A stretch of 54,771 nucleotides of DNA from SKVR01 sp964589855 (GCA_964589855.1 CAZPVB010000005.1:1-54771); one strand, 5' to 3'; positions 16,915 through 25,098 are shown, counted from the first letter of the stretch. Numbers and translations: made by a program. The notes: generated from the sequence alone by a model not told the origin.

Positions 16915-17058
16915 ATGAGCCGAGCCACGAAAATAATATTGAAACACACGCGCATGATTATAATTCACAGCATGGCAAAAAATACAAAACCCTATTGCTG
17001 GTGAGATTTCTCGTTAAAAAAAACGAGAACCAACTTAATCAAATTATAAACAGATGAA
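16915..17058 (+). repeat. Dispersed repeat R1, copy A
   Basis: Shares both ends with copies at 34342-34471 (+) and 27597-27725 (-). The left end reads ATGAGCCGAGCCACGA, then ACACACGCGCATGATTAT and GGCAAAAAATACAAAACC; the right end reads CTTAATCAAATTATAAACAG then ATGAA. In this copy the middle is different: it holds a hairpin TCTCGTT-A-run-AACGAGA (about 17010-17032) in place of the GGCGAGCTCCATCTGAC segment of the other two, making it a mosaic of 144 bp. It lies downstream of mtaD and does not appear to encode a protein. Confidence 0.75.
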
Positions 17059-17186
17059 CCAACGGAAAGATTAAACACAGGAAAAATGCCGGTTTCCTTT
17101 ACTTTTTAGTGTCGCAAGAAAACTCGTCATTTTACATGTGCTTGATACAGAAAACGTAAAGTGCAGGGCGGGCGATGGATGAAAAA
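17059..17186. other. Spacer between repeats R1-A and R2 copy 2
   Basis: With its flanking repeats this makes a 387-bp gene-free stretch (16876-17262). The 128 bp between the two repeats show no gene, hairpin or repeat that I can support. Confidence 0.5.
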
Positions 17187-17266
17187 AAGGAGTTTACTTT
17201 TCGTAAATGACTGTTTTGAAGACAAGCACAACACAGCAATTGGCGTTTTTTACAAGCACTATTTAT
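17187..17266 (+). repeat. Dispersed repeat R2, copy 2
   Basis: An inverted match to 14201-14284, about 80 bp. The right end runs into the stop codon of the neighbouring minus-strand gene (17263-17265), so the element abuts or slightly overlaps that reading frame. It contains the same TTTAC-TTTTC-GTAAA dyad as copy 1. Confidence 0.8.
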
Positions 17267-17841
17267 CCCGGGTAAGGGTTTAATCTTCTCATCATTTGGT
17301 AATCGATGAGTTTGCAGAGTTGCTGTGGTGAGAATTTGCGCCAGTTCATATCGTCAAAATGTTTTCCAAAGGCTATGTAGTAATCTATATTGGCATTTTC
17401 GAATTCACGAATCACGAAATCCCGGAAATTGATACCTACGATCCATCCTTCTTCTATTTCGTCAAACCACTCCTGGTAATAACAATCATCAGAATAGTGG
17501 AAGTTCAGAACATTTTCACCCAAAAGAATGAACTTGTTTATTCCTTCTTCCAAAAGGGGTTCTACAATATTTCTTTTCAGATACATTATGTCGTTGTGCA
17601 GGCAGTCATTCCATTCGCCAATAAATTCAATGATGCATACCCCTTCCTCATAATCGGCATAAAGTATTTTGATAAACAGGGTAGGGGAACCGATCTCATC
17701 CCACTGAGGATGGATCAAATGATCGTAAACAGCATGAGTAAACTCAAACTCACTGTAATCTCTCCCATGAAAAGGTGATTTTTCATCTTCATCGGCAATG
17801 TATATGTTTCTCCACGAGTAGAAAGGTTCTATGTCGTGCAT
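17263..17841 (-). CDS. Conserved hypothetical protein of Bacteroidota
   Basis: A 192-residue soluble, strongly acidic protein without signal peptide or membrane segment. I recognise the pattern as a conserved uncharacterised family of the phylum (motifs IEPFYSWRNIY, FHGRDYSEFEFTHAVYDHLI, HPQWDEIGSPTLFIKILYAD, FIGEWNDCLHNDIMYLKRN, INKFILLGENVLNFHYSDD, YYQEWFDEIEEGWIVGINF). The regular strand/helix alternation suggests a compact alpha/beta fold. No catalytic motif is evident. The start ATG at 17841 precedes the conserved MHDIEPFYSW. The stop codon abuts repeat R2, and neighbours give no functional clue. Confidence 0.8.
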   Translation of the reverse strand: MHDIEPFYSWRNIYIADEDEKSPFHGRDYSEFEFTHAVYDHLIHPQWDEIGSPTLFIKILYADYEEGVCIIEFIGEWNDCLHNDIMYLKRNIVEPLLEEGINKFILLGENVLNFHYSDDCYYQEWFDEIEEGWIVGINFRDFVIREFENANIDYYIAFGKHFDDMNWRKFSPQQLCKLIDYQMMRRLNPYPG

Positions 17842-18349
17842 AATAAATCCTTTTTTTATTTGTATGCTAATGCAGTAGTAATAAAACCACTTTTTATATA
17901 TCCAGGCAATGGGTTTTTCATTGAATTCTGTTTTTTGTAAAAATGTTGAAATAATTTTCCCATTTGATACTCATCATTATTGCTTTTGGTAATTGCTTTG
18001 GTATCTCATAAAATTAATTACAGGTATTTTTACAAATGATTCCATAATGGTTTTGCGTAACATTATTATTGGTATCATATTAATATTGAAAGGTGAATAC
18101 ACCCATGCCCAAAACGTGAAAGAGGTTTCGTTATTTCAGGTAGTTTGTAAGATCATTTTGCAAATGACATGTAAACAAAAACCGCTATATAAAAGTAAAC
18201 AAATTGCGAAGAAAAATCTACTGACAGGCATTTGCAGGAAGATGGTTTTTGTGTTCAATTGTTCGCTAATAGTGGTTCTGAGAGTTATTGTCAATGAAGG
18301 TTAAGAAACACTTAAACTTTGTTGTGAAATGGATTTCCCTTGTTGGATA
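17842..18349. other. Gene-poor intergenic stretch
   Basis: No convincing gene. A plus-strand frame from 18047 starts with a signal-peptide-like segment (RNIIIGIILILKGEYTHAQN) but then loses protein-like character and stops at 18304. It could be the decayed start of an exported protein. Otherwise AT-rich sequence without visible structure. Confidence 0.4.
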
Positions 18350-18420
18350 ATGGTTATTTGCGCTGTGCGCGTCAGAGGGTGGTCAGAGGGTGGTCATTTG
18401 CGCTTCGCTCTTCAGAAGGT
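18350..18420. repeat. Hairpin repeat array, left block (2 units)
   Basis: Two units of a repeat of about 40 bp with core GGTCATTTGCGCTTCGCGCG then TCAGAGGG. Unit 1 starts at 18350 (GGTTATTTGCGCTGTGCGCG) and unit 2 at 18391 (TGGTCATTTGCGCTTCGCTC, degenerate). The GCGC-N3-GCGC centre forms a tight hairpin, as in REP-type sequences. The same units occur at 20901-21006, on the other side of the T9SS gene. Confidence 0.75.
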
Positions 18421-18440
18421 AGCAGGAATAAATAATCATT

Positions 18441-18479
18441 AATAAAAACCCCCTTATCAGCACTGCTGGTAAGGGGGGA
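18441..18479 (-). terminator. Intrinsic terminator of the IgGFc-like T9SS gene
   Basis: On the minus strand CCCCCCTTACCAGCAG pairs with TGCTGATAAGGGGG and is followed by TTTTTATT (complement of 18441-18448). The stem is about 13 bp, GC-rich and almost perfect. Confidence 0.85.
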
Positions 18480-18502
18480 TAAACAATTATAACTTTTTGT
18501 TT

Positions 18503-20785
18503 TTATTGCCCTGTACTGACGATCCTGATCATTCCTGATTGTCCATTGGCTTCAAACTGGATGAAATAGATGCCTCCGGCCCTGTCGCCGGATTCAAAAC
18601 GGAACTGATGGGTACCAGGTTGCTGCCATGCATCTGACAGTGTTTCTATTAGTGATCCTGTAATATCAAATACCCTTATCCTCACATGCTGAGATGTTTC
18701 CAGAGAATAACTGATATTTAAATAATTATTGAAAGGATTGGGGTAAGCATTCACATTTTGAAGGATAAATCCCGGATCGCTGATCTGTGCAGGTACCTCA
18801 CCCACGATCACCATTTTTTTGATGGTCTTGATCTCCTCTTCACCCTGCAAAAAGGTCATACTGTAGTAGTTGTATCCCAATGAATCAGGATCTGCCTCTA
18901 TTTGCAGTTCAACCGAACCTGTTGCATTGGGTTCAATATCGCCCATCTCAAAGGTTTGTGATTTGGTCTCCAGAACTGACAATCCTCCTTCCATGTCTAA
19001 TCTCGCAGTAACATTAGTGAGGGTTTCCTGTCCGTTATTGAAATAGTCGAAACGTACTTCAAACGGATTTGGAGAGAGGATGCCATCAACGAAGTTTAGA
19101 TAAAGCGGTGCAGAGGTATTAACTGCCAGGGGTGGTTGAAGATCATTGTTGGGACGAAGGGGTTTTTCTGCCTTGTTGTTAGAGTAATTGCTTTCCTGCA
19201 GATCATTTTCCGGATTGGTCTTTACGTAAATGCTCCTGTAATCAGGGTTATCAGGTATGCGGTAAGCCACGGTGAATGATTTATTTTCTGAAGGGGCAAT
19301 ATCAGTGAGCACCTCGGTAGCAAAAGGGGGTAAAAAGTTACCTCCATCAGGATCGTTGTTATAGACATGACAAAGCACTTCGGGTACATTCACCAGTCCG
19401 TAATTATGAACTGTAACTGTGATATCTATCAGATCACCTGGGTTGTATTCGGTTTGTGGAACTGAAAATTCAATATCAGAAGATGAAACAGACAGGTCGG
19501 GCAGGTCAAAGGAATACTCCAGCGCAACAAAATCAGCACCAAATCCGGCATTGCTTTGGAGAACGGAAACATTTTCAGTTCCTTCAACCTTATATACATA
19601 CGAACCATAAGTGGAAGTGAAATTGTATCCTTCACCTTCTGCCAGTGTACCTTCCCAAACTATCTGAGGATCAGTATAAGGATATGCATCATGTAATCCC
19701 AAACGGGTAATGGTGATATCATTCTCATCAGCAAAAGAGAAAACATCCACTCTGCTTCCCACTGTTGGGACATAAAACAGCGTGCCCGCGCCAGTTCCAC
19801 TTTTATCGATGCTTTTTGTCATGTACTGATACGAGCCACCCCAGGTCAGATAAGGGATGTTTGCCGATGTGACTGGTTGGGTAGATTCAACCTTCCAGAA
19901 AGTCCTGCTGTATATATTCACAGAACCTACCTGACCTTCCATCAGGGTAAAGGAGGCAATCTCCTCTCCGGTATCCAGATCACTAATAAGAACCTCGTTG
20001 TCATCATAATAAGAAGTAACGGTGATGCTGTTGGCCCATCCACCGGCGTAAGCAGAATACCCATAAAATAAGTTTCCTGTAAAGCTTCCATTGGCAGAAG
20101 GAACGTAATAATCCTGATCGGTATAAGAGAGGGCAGATACCATTTTATTGCTCAGAATTTGCAAGGGTGTGGTGTAAGGGATAGCATTCAGGTCGTTGAA
20201 CGACAGATACTCACCATCGTTAAGGCTGGTACCATAGATAAATTCGCTGGTTTCCAGGTTTCTTACCGTTACATCGGTATTGTCTTCATAGGCAAAAACG
20301 ATGAAATCATCATGTCCACTGGAAAATGACTGCATCATCCAGGTATTTAACTTTGTGGCAAGTCCACGACCAGACTCATTTACGGCAAAGTATCCATTAA
20401 CGAAATTGGTAATGGCATCACCCACAAGCAATGTAAAAGTATTGTTGCAAGTCACCCTGTAAACACCCTCTGGTGAATTTTGGTTGTGATATTCATCTGC
20501 GTTGAGTGTGATTGTCTCCAGCAGGTTATGATCGGCATCATATATCTCAAAAACAGAATTGTCGAAATACGAAAATAATATGATGTCGCGAAAAGTAAAC
20601 AGAGAGGTAGCAAATCCCCCATCATCAGATTTAACGGGACTGATCATGGTTTTGCCTGTAGTGCTGATATTCTGTTCAGCGGGTGCGGAAATTCCTCCCG
20701 GAAATCCATGGGTGTTGTTTTGAGATATGCCCATTGTGATGCCTATCAACAAAAACAAAAAAGTGGATAGTAGATAGTTTTTCAT
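18503..20785 (-). CDS. T9SS-secreted protein with IgGFc-binding-like region and CARDB domain
   Basis: A 760-residue cell-surface or secreted protein. Signal peptide 1-21 (LLSTFLFLLIGITMGISQ). Residues about 130-400 resemble the IgGFc-binding N-terminal domain family (FVFAYEDNTDVTVRNLETSE, LSNKMVSALSYTDQDYYVPS, GGWANSITVTSYYDDNEVLI, FWKVESTQPVTSANIPYLTW, GAGTLFYVPTVGSRVDVFSF), a domain usually annotated in adhesion-type proteins. Next is a CARDB-like domain (about 430-545: YNPGDLIDITVTVHNYGLVN, NPENDLQESNYSNNKAE), another beta-sandwich, and a type A T9SS sorting domain from about 680 (VNAYPNPFNNYLNISYSLET, VRIRVFDITGSLIET, GIYFIQFEANGQ). Hairpin repeats flank it on both sides. Ligand unknown; IgG binding itself should not be assumed. 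Confidence 0.85.
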   Translation of the reverse strand: MKNYLLSTFLFLLIGITMGISQNNTHGFPGGISAPAEQNISTTGKTMISPVKSDDGGFATSLFTFRDIILFSYFDNSVFEIYDADHNLLETITLNADEYHNQNSPEGVYRVTCNNTFTLLVGDAITNFVNGYFAVNESGRGLATKLNTWMMQSFSSGHDDFIVFAYEDNTDVTVRNLETSEFIYGTSLNDGEYLSFNDLNAIPYTTPLQILSNKMVSALSYTDQDYYVPSANGSFTGNLFYGYSAYAGGWANSITVTSYYDDNEVLISDLDTGEEIASFTLMEGQVGSVNIYSRTFWKVESTQPVTSANIPYLTWGGSYQYMTKSIDKSGTGAGTLFYVPTVGSRVDVFSFADENDITITRLGLHDAYPYTDPQIVWEGTLAEGEGYNFTSTYGSYVYKVEGTENVSVLQSNAGFGADFVALEYSFDLPDLSVSSSDIEFSVPQTEYNPGDLIDITVTVHNYGLVNVPEVLCHVYNNDPDGGNFLPPFATEVLTDIAPSENKSFTVAYRIPDNPDYRSIYVKTNPENDLQESNYSNNKAEKPLRPNNDLQPPLAVNTSAPLYLNFVDGILSPNPFEVRFDYFNNGQETLTNVTARLDMEGGLSVLETKSQTFEMGDIEPNATGSVELQIEADPDSLGYNYYSMTFLQGEEEIKTIKKMVIVGEVPAQISDPGFILQNVNAYPNPFNNYLNISYSLETSQHVRIRVFDITGSLIETLSDAWQQPGTHQFRFESGDRAGGIYFIQFEANGQSGMIRIVSTGQ

Positions 20786-20900
20786 GCTATGATATTTAGA
20801 TTAATAAATTAATTTACAAGATCAAATTTACAAATAATTCTGCATGTTGTCATAAAAAAAGTAAATTAATGTTCCATTGTTAATCAGATGAGTTCTGAAT

Positions 20901-21006
20901 GTGGTCATTTGCGCTTCGTGCGTCAGAGGGCGGTCAGAGGGTGGTCATTTGCGCTTCGCGCGTCATTGGGTGGTCATAAAATGGTCATTTGCGCTTTGCG
21001 CGTCAG
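20901..21006. repeat. Hairpin repeat array, right block (3 units)
   Basis: Three units begin at 20901, 20941 and 20982, a period of 40-41 bp, each with GTGGTCATTTGCGCTTCG then (C/T)GCGTCA. Centres form GCGC-TTC-GCGC hairpins. The units match those at 18350-18420. The block lies downstream of the tungstate-binding protein gene and upstream of the T9SS gene. Confidence 0.8.
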
Positions 21007-21039
21007 ATGATGGTTTTCGATTTGGTAAAACAATAATGA

Positions 21040-21993
21040 TCATTTCCCCCTTAGCCAGGGTAGTTCTTCTTTCAAAACCTCGTGGTAGGGATTTTGAAAG
21101 TCATACACGGGTTCCTGACCAAGGCGTGAAAGAATAGATTGTCCTTTTTCCGGATGCATCACAAATTGAACAAAAGATTCTGCCAGGAGGCGATTGTTGG
21201 TTTTGTTGGGTATGGTGATGCCATAAACCATGGCTTCCCCTGTTTCAGTGATGATCTCTCCAGGTGCAGTTCCCAGGGTTTGGATGCTGGCATTGCGATA
21301 CCACTCATTGAGTGAAAAATCGCCAAGCGATAAACTGTCGGGTAGCGCCAAATATTCCAATCCATGCTGCACAGCAACACTTTTGTACAAAAAAATATAA
21401 TCAATGTGATTGCTTTCCAGCAAGGCAATCAGGTCAGTTTCTTTGGGTCGGATGTTATCTTTGTCTTTGCTGAGCATTTGTTCGGTCAGTCCTTCTCTGT
21501 TGTATTTTTTTTCTGCCAACTGTATTGTCATTACTGTTCTGACCCCGCAGGGATCCATGTCGGGATTGCTTCGCCCGTATTTTACATCCTGACGCATAAG
21601 TATCGTGGGCCAGTTTTCGGTATTGATCTCATCAGCATAACACGATTCCCGGGTATAAACAATGGCCAACTCGTTGGTGGCAAAGGGCAGATACCAGGAT
21701 GCATGATCAGGAATAAGCATGTTTTCAATGACCATATAATCGGCCGACATAAACACATCGGCAGGGGTGTTGATATCTGCTACACGTCTTGCACCGGCTT
21801 TGCTTCCCCAGGCTTCGGTGAAGATATCAACACCGGGATTTTCTTTCTGAAAAGAAGAAACGATCTCTTTCACCGGCACAGTAAGACTGCCCGCGTGGAT
21901 GATATGCAATTGTTGCGCTTCTTCTTTTTCTGACTGGAAATGGCATGAAGACAAAAAAAATAATATTACGGAAAAGCAGATCACGATTCGCAT
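21040..21993 (-). CDS. wtpA: Tungstate/molybdate ABC transporter substrate-binding lipoprotein
   Basis: A 317-residue periplasmic oxyanion-binding protein of the WtpA/ModA group. Lipobox FFLSSC (Cys17) anchors it. Family motifs: IIHAGSLTVPVKEIVSSF, EAWGSKAGARRVADIN, PADVFMSADYMVIENMLIPD, WYLPFATNELAIVYT, YGRSNPDMDPCGVRTVMT, HIDYIFLYKSVAVQHGLEYL, EAMVYGITIPNKT and the final HPEKGQSILSRLGQEPV. The permease and ATPase genes that normally follow (wtpB, wtpC) are not adjacent on either side, so it is an orphan here. A frame shift to another solute is unlikely given the motif set. Confidence 0.9.
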   Translation of the reverse strand: MRIVICFSVILFFLSSCHFQSEKEEAQQLHIIHAGSLTVPVKEIVSSFQKENPGVDIFTEAWGSKAGARRVADINTPADVFMSADYMVIENMLIPDHASWYLPFATNELAIVYTRESCYADEINTENWPTILMRQDVKYGRSNPDMDPCGVRTVMTIQLAEKKYNREGLTEQMLSKDKDNIRPKETDLIALLESNHIDYIFLYKSVAVQHGLEYLALPDSLSLGDFSLNEWYRNASIQTLGTAPGEIITETGEAMVYGITIPNKTNNRLLAESFVQFVMHPEKGQSILSRLGQEPVYDFQNPYHEVLKEELPWLRGK

Positions 21994-22064
21994 GGTTTAA
22001 TTGTATTTATTTGTTAATGGGTAATCAAAACAGGTTTTAAACAACAGAAGTTTTATTCAAAGTA

Positions 22065-22197
22065 TGAGTCCACTCTGAAAAGTGAATTATCCACAGATTA
22101 CACAGATTTACACAGATACCAGATTCTGATAATCAGTGGATTTAAAAATAGAAAATGAACACAGATTTATCGAAAACAAGTTTTCGGTGTGGAATCA
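22065..22197 (+). repeat. MITE-like repeat, copy 1
   Basis: About 130 bp, matching 53446-53569 at high identity, especially the block AAAAATAGAAAATGAACACA then GATTT. Ends are inverted: TGAGTCCACTC on the left and, read from the right, TGATTCCACAC. Inside are TTATCCACA (22087-22095), identical to the DnaA-box consensus, a run of ACACAGAT repeats, and a hairpin CGAAAAC-AA-GTTTTCG (22171-22186). No reading frame. The size, terminal inverted repeats and absence of a gene fit a miniature inverted-repeat element moved by a transposase encoded elsewhere. Confidence 0.75.
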
Positions 22198-22351
22198 AGT
22201 ATGAGATCTGTTTACAATGTTCAATTTCCGGGTTGTGCATATTTTGAAAAACAGTCTTTCCCGGAAATTTATTGTTTTTCAATCCTTAACAGGACTTAAA
22301 ATCGAACAATGCATATTCAGACACTTACTTTTTTTAATGAATTCCTTTAGT

Positions 22352-23368
22352 TTATTCGCCATACTTAATGAGAAACTCCGGATTTACAGCTTTGAAACTC
22401 AATCGTCCGTCGGTAAGGTTTTCATTCAACAGAAAAACATCGGATATCTCCTGTAACGGACGTATCACAATTCCCTCTGCCCAGGTTTTAGGGTTGATGG
22501 CACTTTTGATCACAGACATTTGAACGATGGCATCAATATCATTATCAAGAATATAATGATCGTTGACCACGGGTACCATTTCAAGATCAAGTTGCAGTAG
22601 CAGGTCTTTTAACTCTTCAAAGTTGAAAAATCTTCGTTTATCAATATCCCATGCACTGAAAAACCTTACGTCCTGTCCTCTGATCTTAAGTTTGTTACTT
22701 TGGATGCTTTCTCCGATCAGTTCCCCCTGGAGGGCAATATTACCGCCGGTTGAAAGAAGTTTTTTTTCAATTTCCAGTTGTCGTGCCATTTTCCAGAAAG
22801 TATTTTTTTCATCTTCAAGCAGATCGAGGTTTCGGCTGCACACGCCAAAATCACCTTTATTCAGGTAAAAGGTTGCAGAACTGCCGTCGAGTTTTTCGGT
22901 AATGTAGCAAGGAGTTCCTTTGTATTTATCCAGGGCTTTTTGCATGTTTTGTACCCTGGTTTCATCTGTTTTGGGTATGAAACCTGGAAATTTTCCTTTG
23001 GCAATGCCGCTCAGGTTTGCTGGTATGGGTGCTTCATATTTGGTAATACCCAGCACTTCTGTGCAATCCGCCCCCTCTTCAGCAGGAAAATCGTCAGGCA
23101 GTATAGACAAAGGGAAACAGATGCCCTGCGATACCTGTCCGCGCAGTCGAACGGTACGGATTCTCATTTTACGTGGTTTCAGAAATTCGAATTCAGGGCG
23201 TTCAGGCATCAGACTATCTATCTCACAATAGACTGCCAGATCACCGGGTTTAAATTCACCTTTTTTTACTACCAGTTGCCAACCCAGTACTGTTGCTTTT
23301 TCAATAGCATCGGCCCCTTCGATGGGTTCCAGAGACCTTATTTTTTGTATACTTGCCAGCTTTCTCAT
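22352..23368 (-). CDS. ATP-dependent RNA ligase, DRB0094 family
   Basis: A 338-residue nucleotidyltransferase-superfamily ligase of the type founded by Deinococcus radiodurans DRB0094 (Rnl5), which seals 3'-OH/5'-phosphate RNA ends, for example nicks in duplexes. An N-terminal OB-like domain (1-105: GWQLVVKKGEFKPGDLAVYC, MRIRTVRLRGQVSQGICFPL) precedes the adenylyltransferase domain. That domain has motif I EKLDGSS (nucleophile Lys159), ALQGELIGE (about 212-220), SAWDID, motif IV AEGIVIRP and motif V SFKAVN. Motifs look intact, so it should be active. It appears to be a single-gene unit; no RNA kinase/phosphatase, Hen1, RtcB or toxin-like nuclease gene is next to it. Role in RNA repair is inferred from family. 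Confidence 0.92.
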   Translation of the reverse strand: MRKLASIQKIRSLEPIEGADAIEKATVLGWQLVVKKGEFKPGDLAVYCEIDSLMPERPEFEFLKPRKMRIRTVRLRGQVSQGICFPLSILPDDFPAEEGADCTEVLGITKYEAPIPANLSGIAKGKFPGFIPKTDETRVQNMQKALDKYKGTPCYITEKLDGSSATFYLNKGDFGVCSRNLDLLEDEKNTFWKMARQLEIEKKLLSTGGNIALQGELIGESIQSNKLKIRGQDVRFFSAWDIDKRRFFNFEELKDLLLQLDLEMVPVVNDHYILDNDIDAIVQMSVIKSAINPKTWAEGIVIRPLQEISDVFLLNENLTDGRLSFKAVNPEFLIKYGE

Positions 23369-23646
23369 AACTGTTTTGTTTTTTTAGGTAAATATTTTTG
23401 ATTCTGCAGGTATTTTGATCAAATACTTTTCCCCTGCCAACATTCATCATAAAATTAATTGAAAACTTTGAAAGGTGGGTAAAATGGTTTGTTAAAAAAG
23501 GATTTATTTAGAAAATTGAACTGGTTACCCATGGGGATGATAAAATCTTATTTAATTCATCTCACAAACATATAATGATATAAACGATGGCATGGCTTTT
23601 GCAATTTTATTGTAAAAAAAATAAACTCACCTCAAAATCAAAAGAT

Positions 23647-25098
23647 ATGAAAAAGCTAATAATCCATTTCGTTTTTGTTTTTCTGCTGATAGCGGGAAAC
23701 ATGGTTGCGGCACAGAACCAATCCGATGAATATCTGGGTCTGCCGGGCGACAACCTGAATTTATACGCTGTGATGGACATCTTCCGTGAATCGGAAACCC
23801 TGGAAGAATTTGAAAGACAGATCAATGATCCGGAAGCAATGATCAACAATCTTGATCTTAACGGCGACAACTACGTTGACTACATTATGGTTTACGACTA
23901 TGTTGACGGCAACATTCACAATATCGTACTCAGGGTTGCCCTTGATAAAAATGAGCAACAGGATGTGGCTGTTTTTATTGTTGAAAAGATGCGCGATAAC
24001 TCAGTACAGATTCAACTTATTGGTGACGAGGCACTTTATGGTCCTGATTATATCATAGAACCCGCCTATGCCGAAAGACCTAACCCCGGATACAGTGGAA
24101 ACGTGGGTCAATCTCAGAACACAAACGTAGTGTACACCACCTATTATGAAGTTGCTACCTGGCCAATGATCGTATATATTTCAAGACCGGTTTACAGACC
24201 CTGGCGTTCTGTATGGTACTACGGATATTACCCTTCTTACTGGCATGCCTGGAATCCTCACTACTACCATTATTATTACGGATATCACTACCACTGGCAT
24301 TCGCATTATTATGTGCATTACCGTCCGGCACGCCGCTATCGCTGCGATCATTACCACACGGTTTATCATACCAGTGTGCGAGAAGCTTCCCCGCGGGTAA
24401 ACACAATGGTGAGAAACGGAGATTATAAGAAAACTTATACCCGTCCCGAAAGAAAAAGTGATGGAGAGCAACTTTTTGCTCAAAGACATCCGCAGAAATA
24501 TGAAGCTTCTGTCAGCAAGCGTTCTTCAAACAGAGGAAATGTGGAAGCAAAACCGACAGGGGTAAATCAAAAGCGTGAACGCTCAGATTCGGAGGTGAAA
24601 AGATCATCTTCACCTTCAGAAACCCAAAGGGCAACACGCAATACCGAAACACGTCAATATCAAAGACCTGCTGTAAAAAGAAGTAATGAAAACAGAGGAA
24701 ACGCTGTGGAACAAAGAAGCAGCAGACCAGCCCGATCATCTGCCCGCAGCGAACCAAAAGTAAATACGCGAAGAGAGAACAGAAGCTCAGCAATTCAACG
24801 CTCTCCATCCCCATCGCGACAGACAAAAACAACGCCCGGCAAAAGAGTGACACGCTCAGCACCGGAAAGAAATTCAGGTGTGAAGGAACGTGCACCGAGG
24901 AAGTCTGGTCCGAGTTATTCACAGCCTGCCCGGCAGGAACGGTCTACACCCTCAGTGAAAAATAAAAGACCTTCATCCAGTGTTGGTTCTTCCGGCAGAA
25001 GCAGCAGCAGAAGTTCTGGTACTTCTGTAAAAAAGAACACCACCAAAAGCAAATCGGGTAGCACACGAGAGAGCAATAGTAATTCCAGAAGAAGATAG
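23647..25098 (+). CDS. Secreted Tyr/His-rich and Arg/Ser-rich low-complexity protein
   Basis: The start is set at ATG 23647, which gives a clean signal peptide (MKKLIIHFVFVFLLIAGNMVAAQ); the frame is open 60 bp further upstream but that part is not signal-like. About 483 residues. A folded N-terminal domain (about 25-150 of the mature frame) includes LDLNGDNYVDYIMVYDYVDG, a D-x-N-x-D-x-x-D loop like a calcium-binding EF-hand or dockerin loop. A strikingly aromatic segment follows (WYYGYYPSYW, YYHYYYGYHYHWHSHYYVHY). The last 220 residues are basic and disordered, rich in Arg, Ser and Thr with recurrent SSRPARSSARS-like stretches. Similar proteins occur in Bacteroidota without assigned function. 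The composition suggests envelope association, metal or polyanion binding; this is inference. Confidence 0.82.
   Translation: MKKLIIHFVFVFLLIAGNMVAAQNQSDEYLGLPGDNLNLYAVMDIFRESETLEEFERQINDPEAMINNLDLNGDNYVDYIMVYDYVDGNIHNIVLRVALDKNEQQDVAVFIVEKMRDNSVQIQLIGDEALYGPDYIIEPAYAERPNPGYSGNVGQSQNTNVVYTTYYEVATWPMIVYISRPVYRPWRSVWYYGYYPSYWHAWNPHYYHYYYGYHYHWHSHYYVHYRPARRYRCDHYHTVYHTSVREASPRVNTMVRNGDYKKTYTRPERKSDGEQLFAQRHPQKYEASVSKRSSNRGNVEAKPTGVNQKRERSDSEVKRSSSPSETQRATRNTETRQYQRPAVKRSNENRGNAVEQRSSRPARSSARSEPKVNTRRENRSSAIQRSPSPSRQTKTTPGKRVTRSAPERNSGVKERAPRKSGPSYSQPARQERSTPSVKNKRPSSSVGSSGRSSSRSSGTSVKKNTTKSKSGSTRESNSNSRRR

Noticed and set aside
16872..17057. Small frames across R1 copies (for example ending LNQIINR in copies A and B)
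   Set aside because: The frames differ between copies, and the third copy stops early, so the similarity is at DNA level, not protein level.
17993..18304. A 103-codon plus-strand frame with a signal-peptide-like start at 18047
   Set aside because: After the hydrophobic start and the AQN cleavage-like site the sequence has no domain pattern, and it lies in a gene-poor region; at best a decayed gene fragment.
22085..22200. Replication-origin or CRISPR-like interpretation of the ACACAGAT repeats and TTATCCACA
   Set aside because: Only one DnaA-box per copy, no dnaA or dnaN nearby, no regularly spaced repeats; the repeat-element explanation fits both copies.
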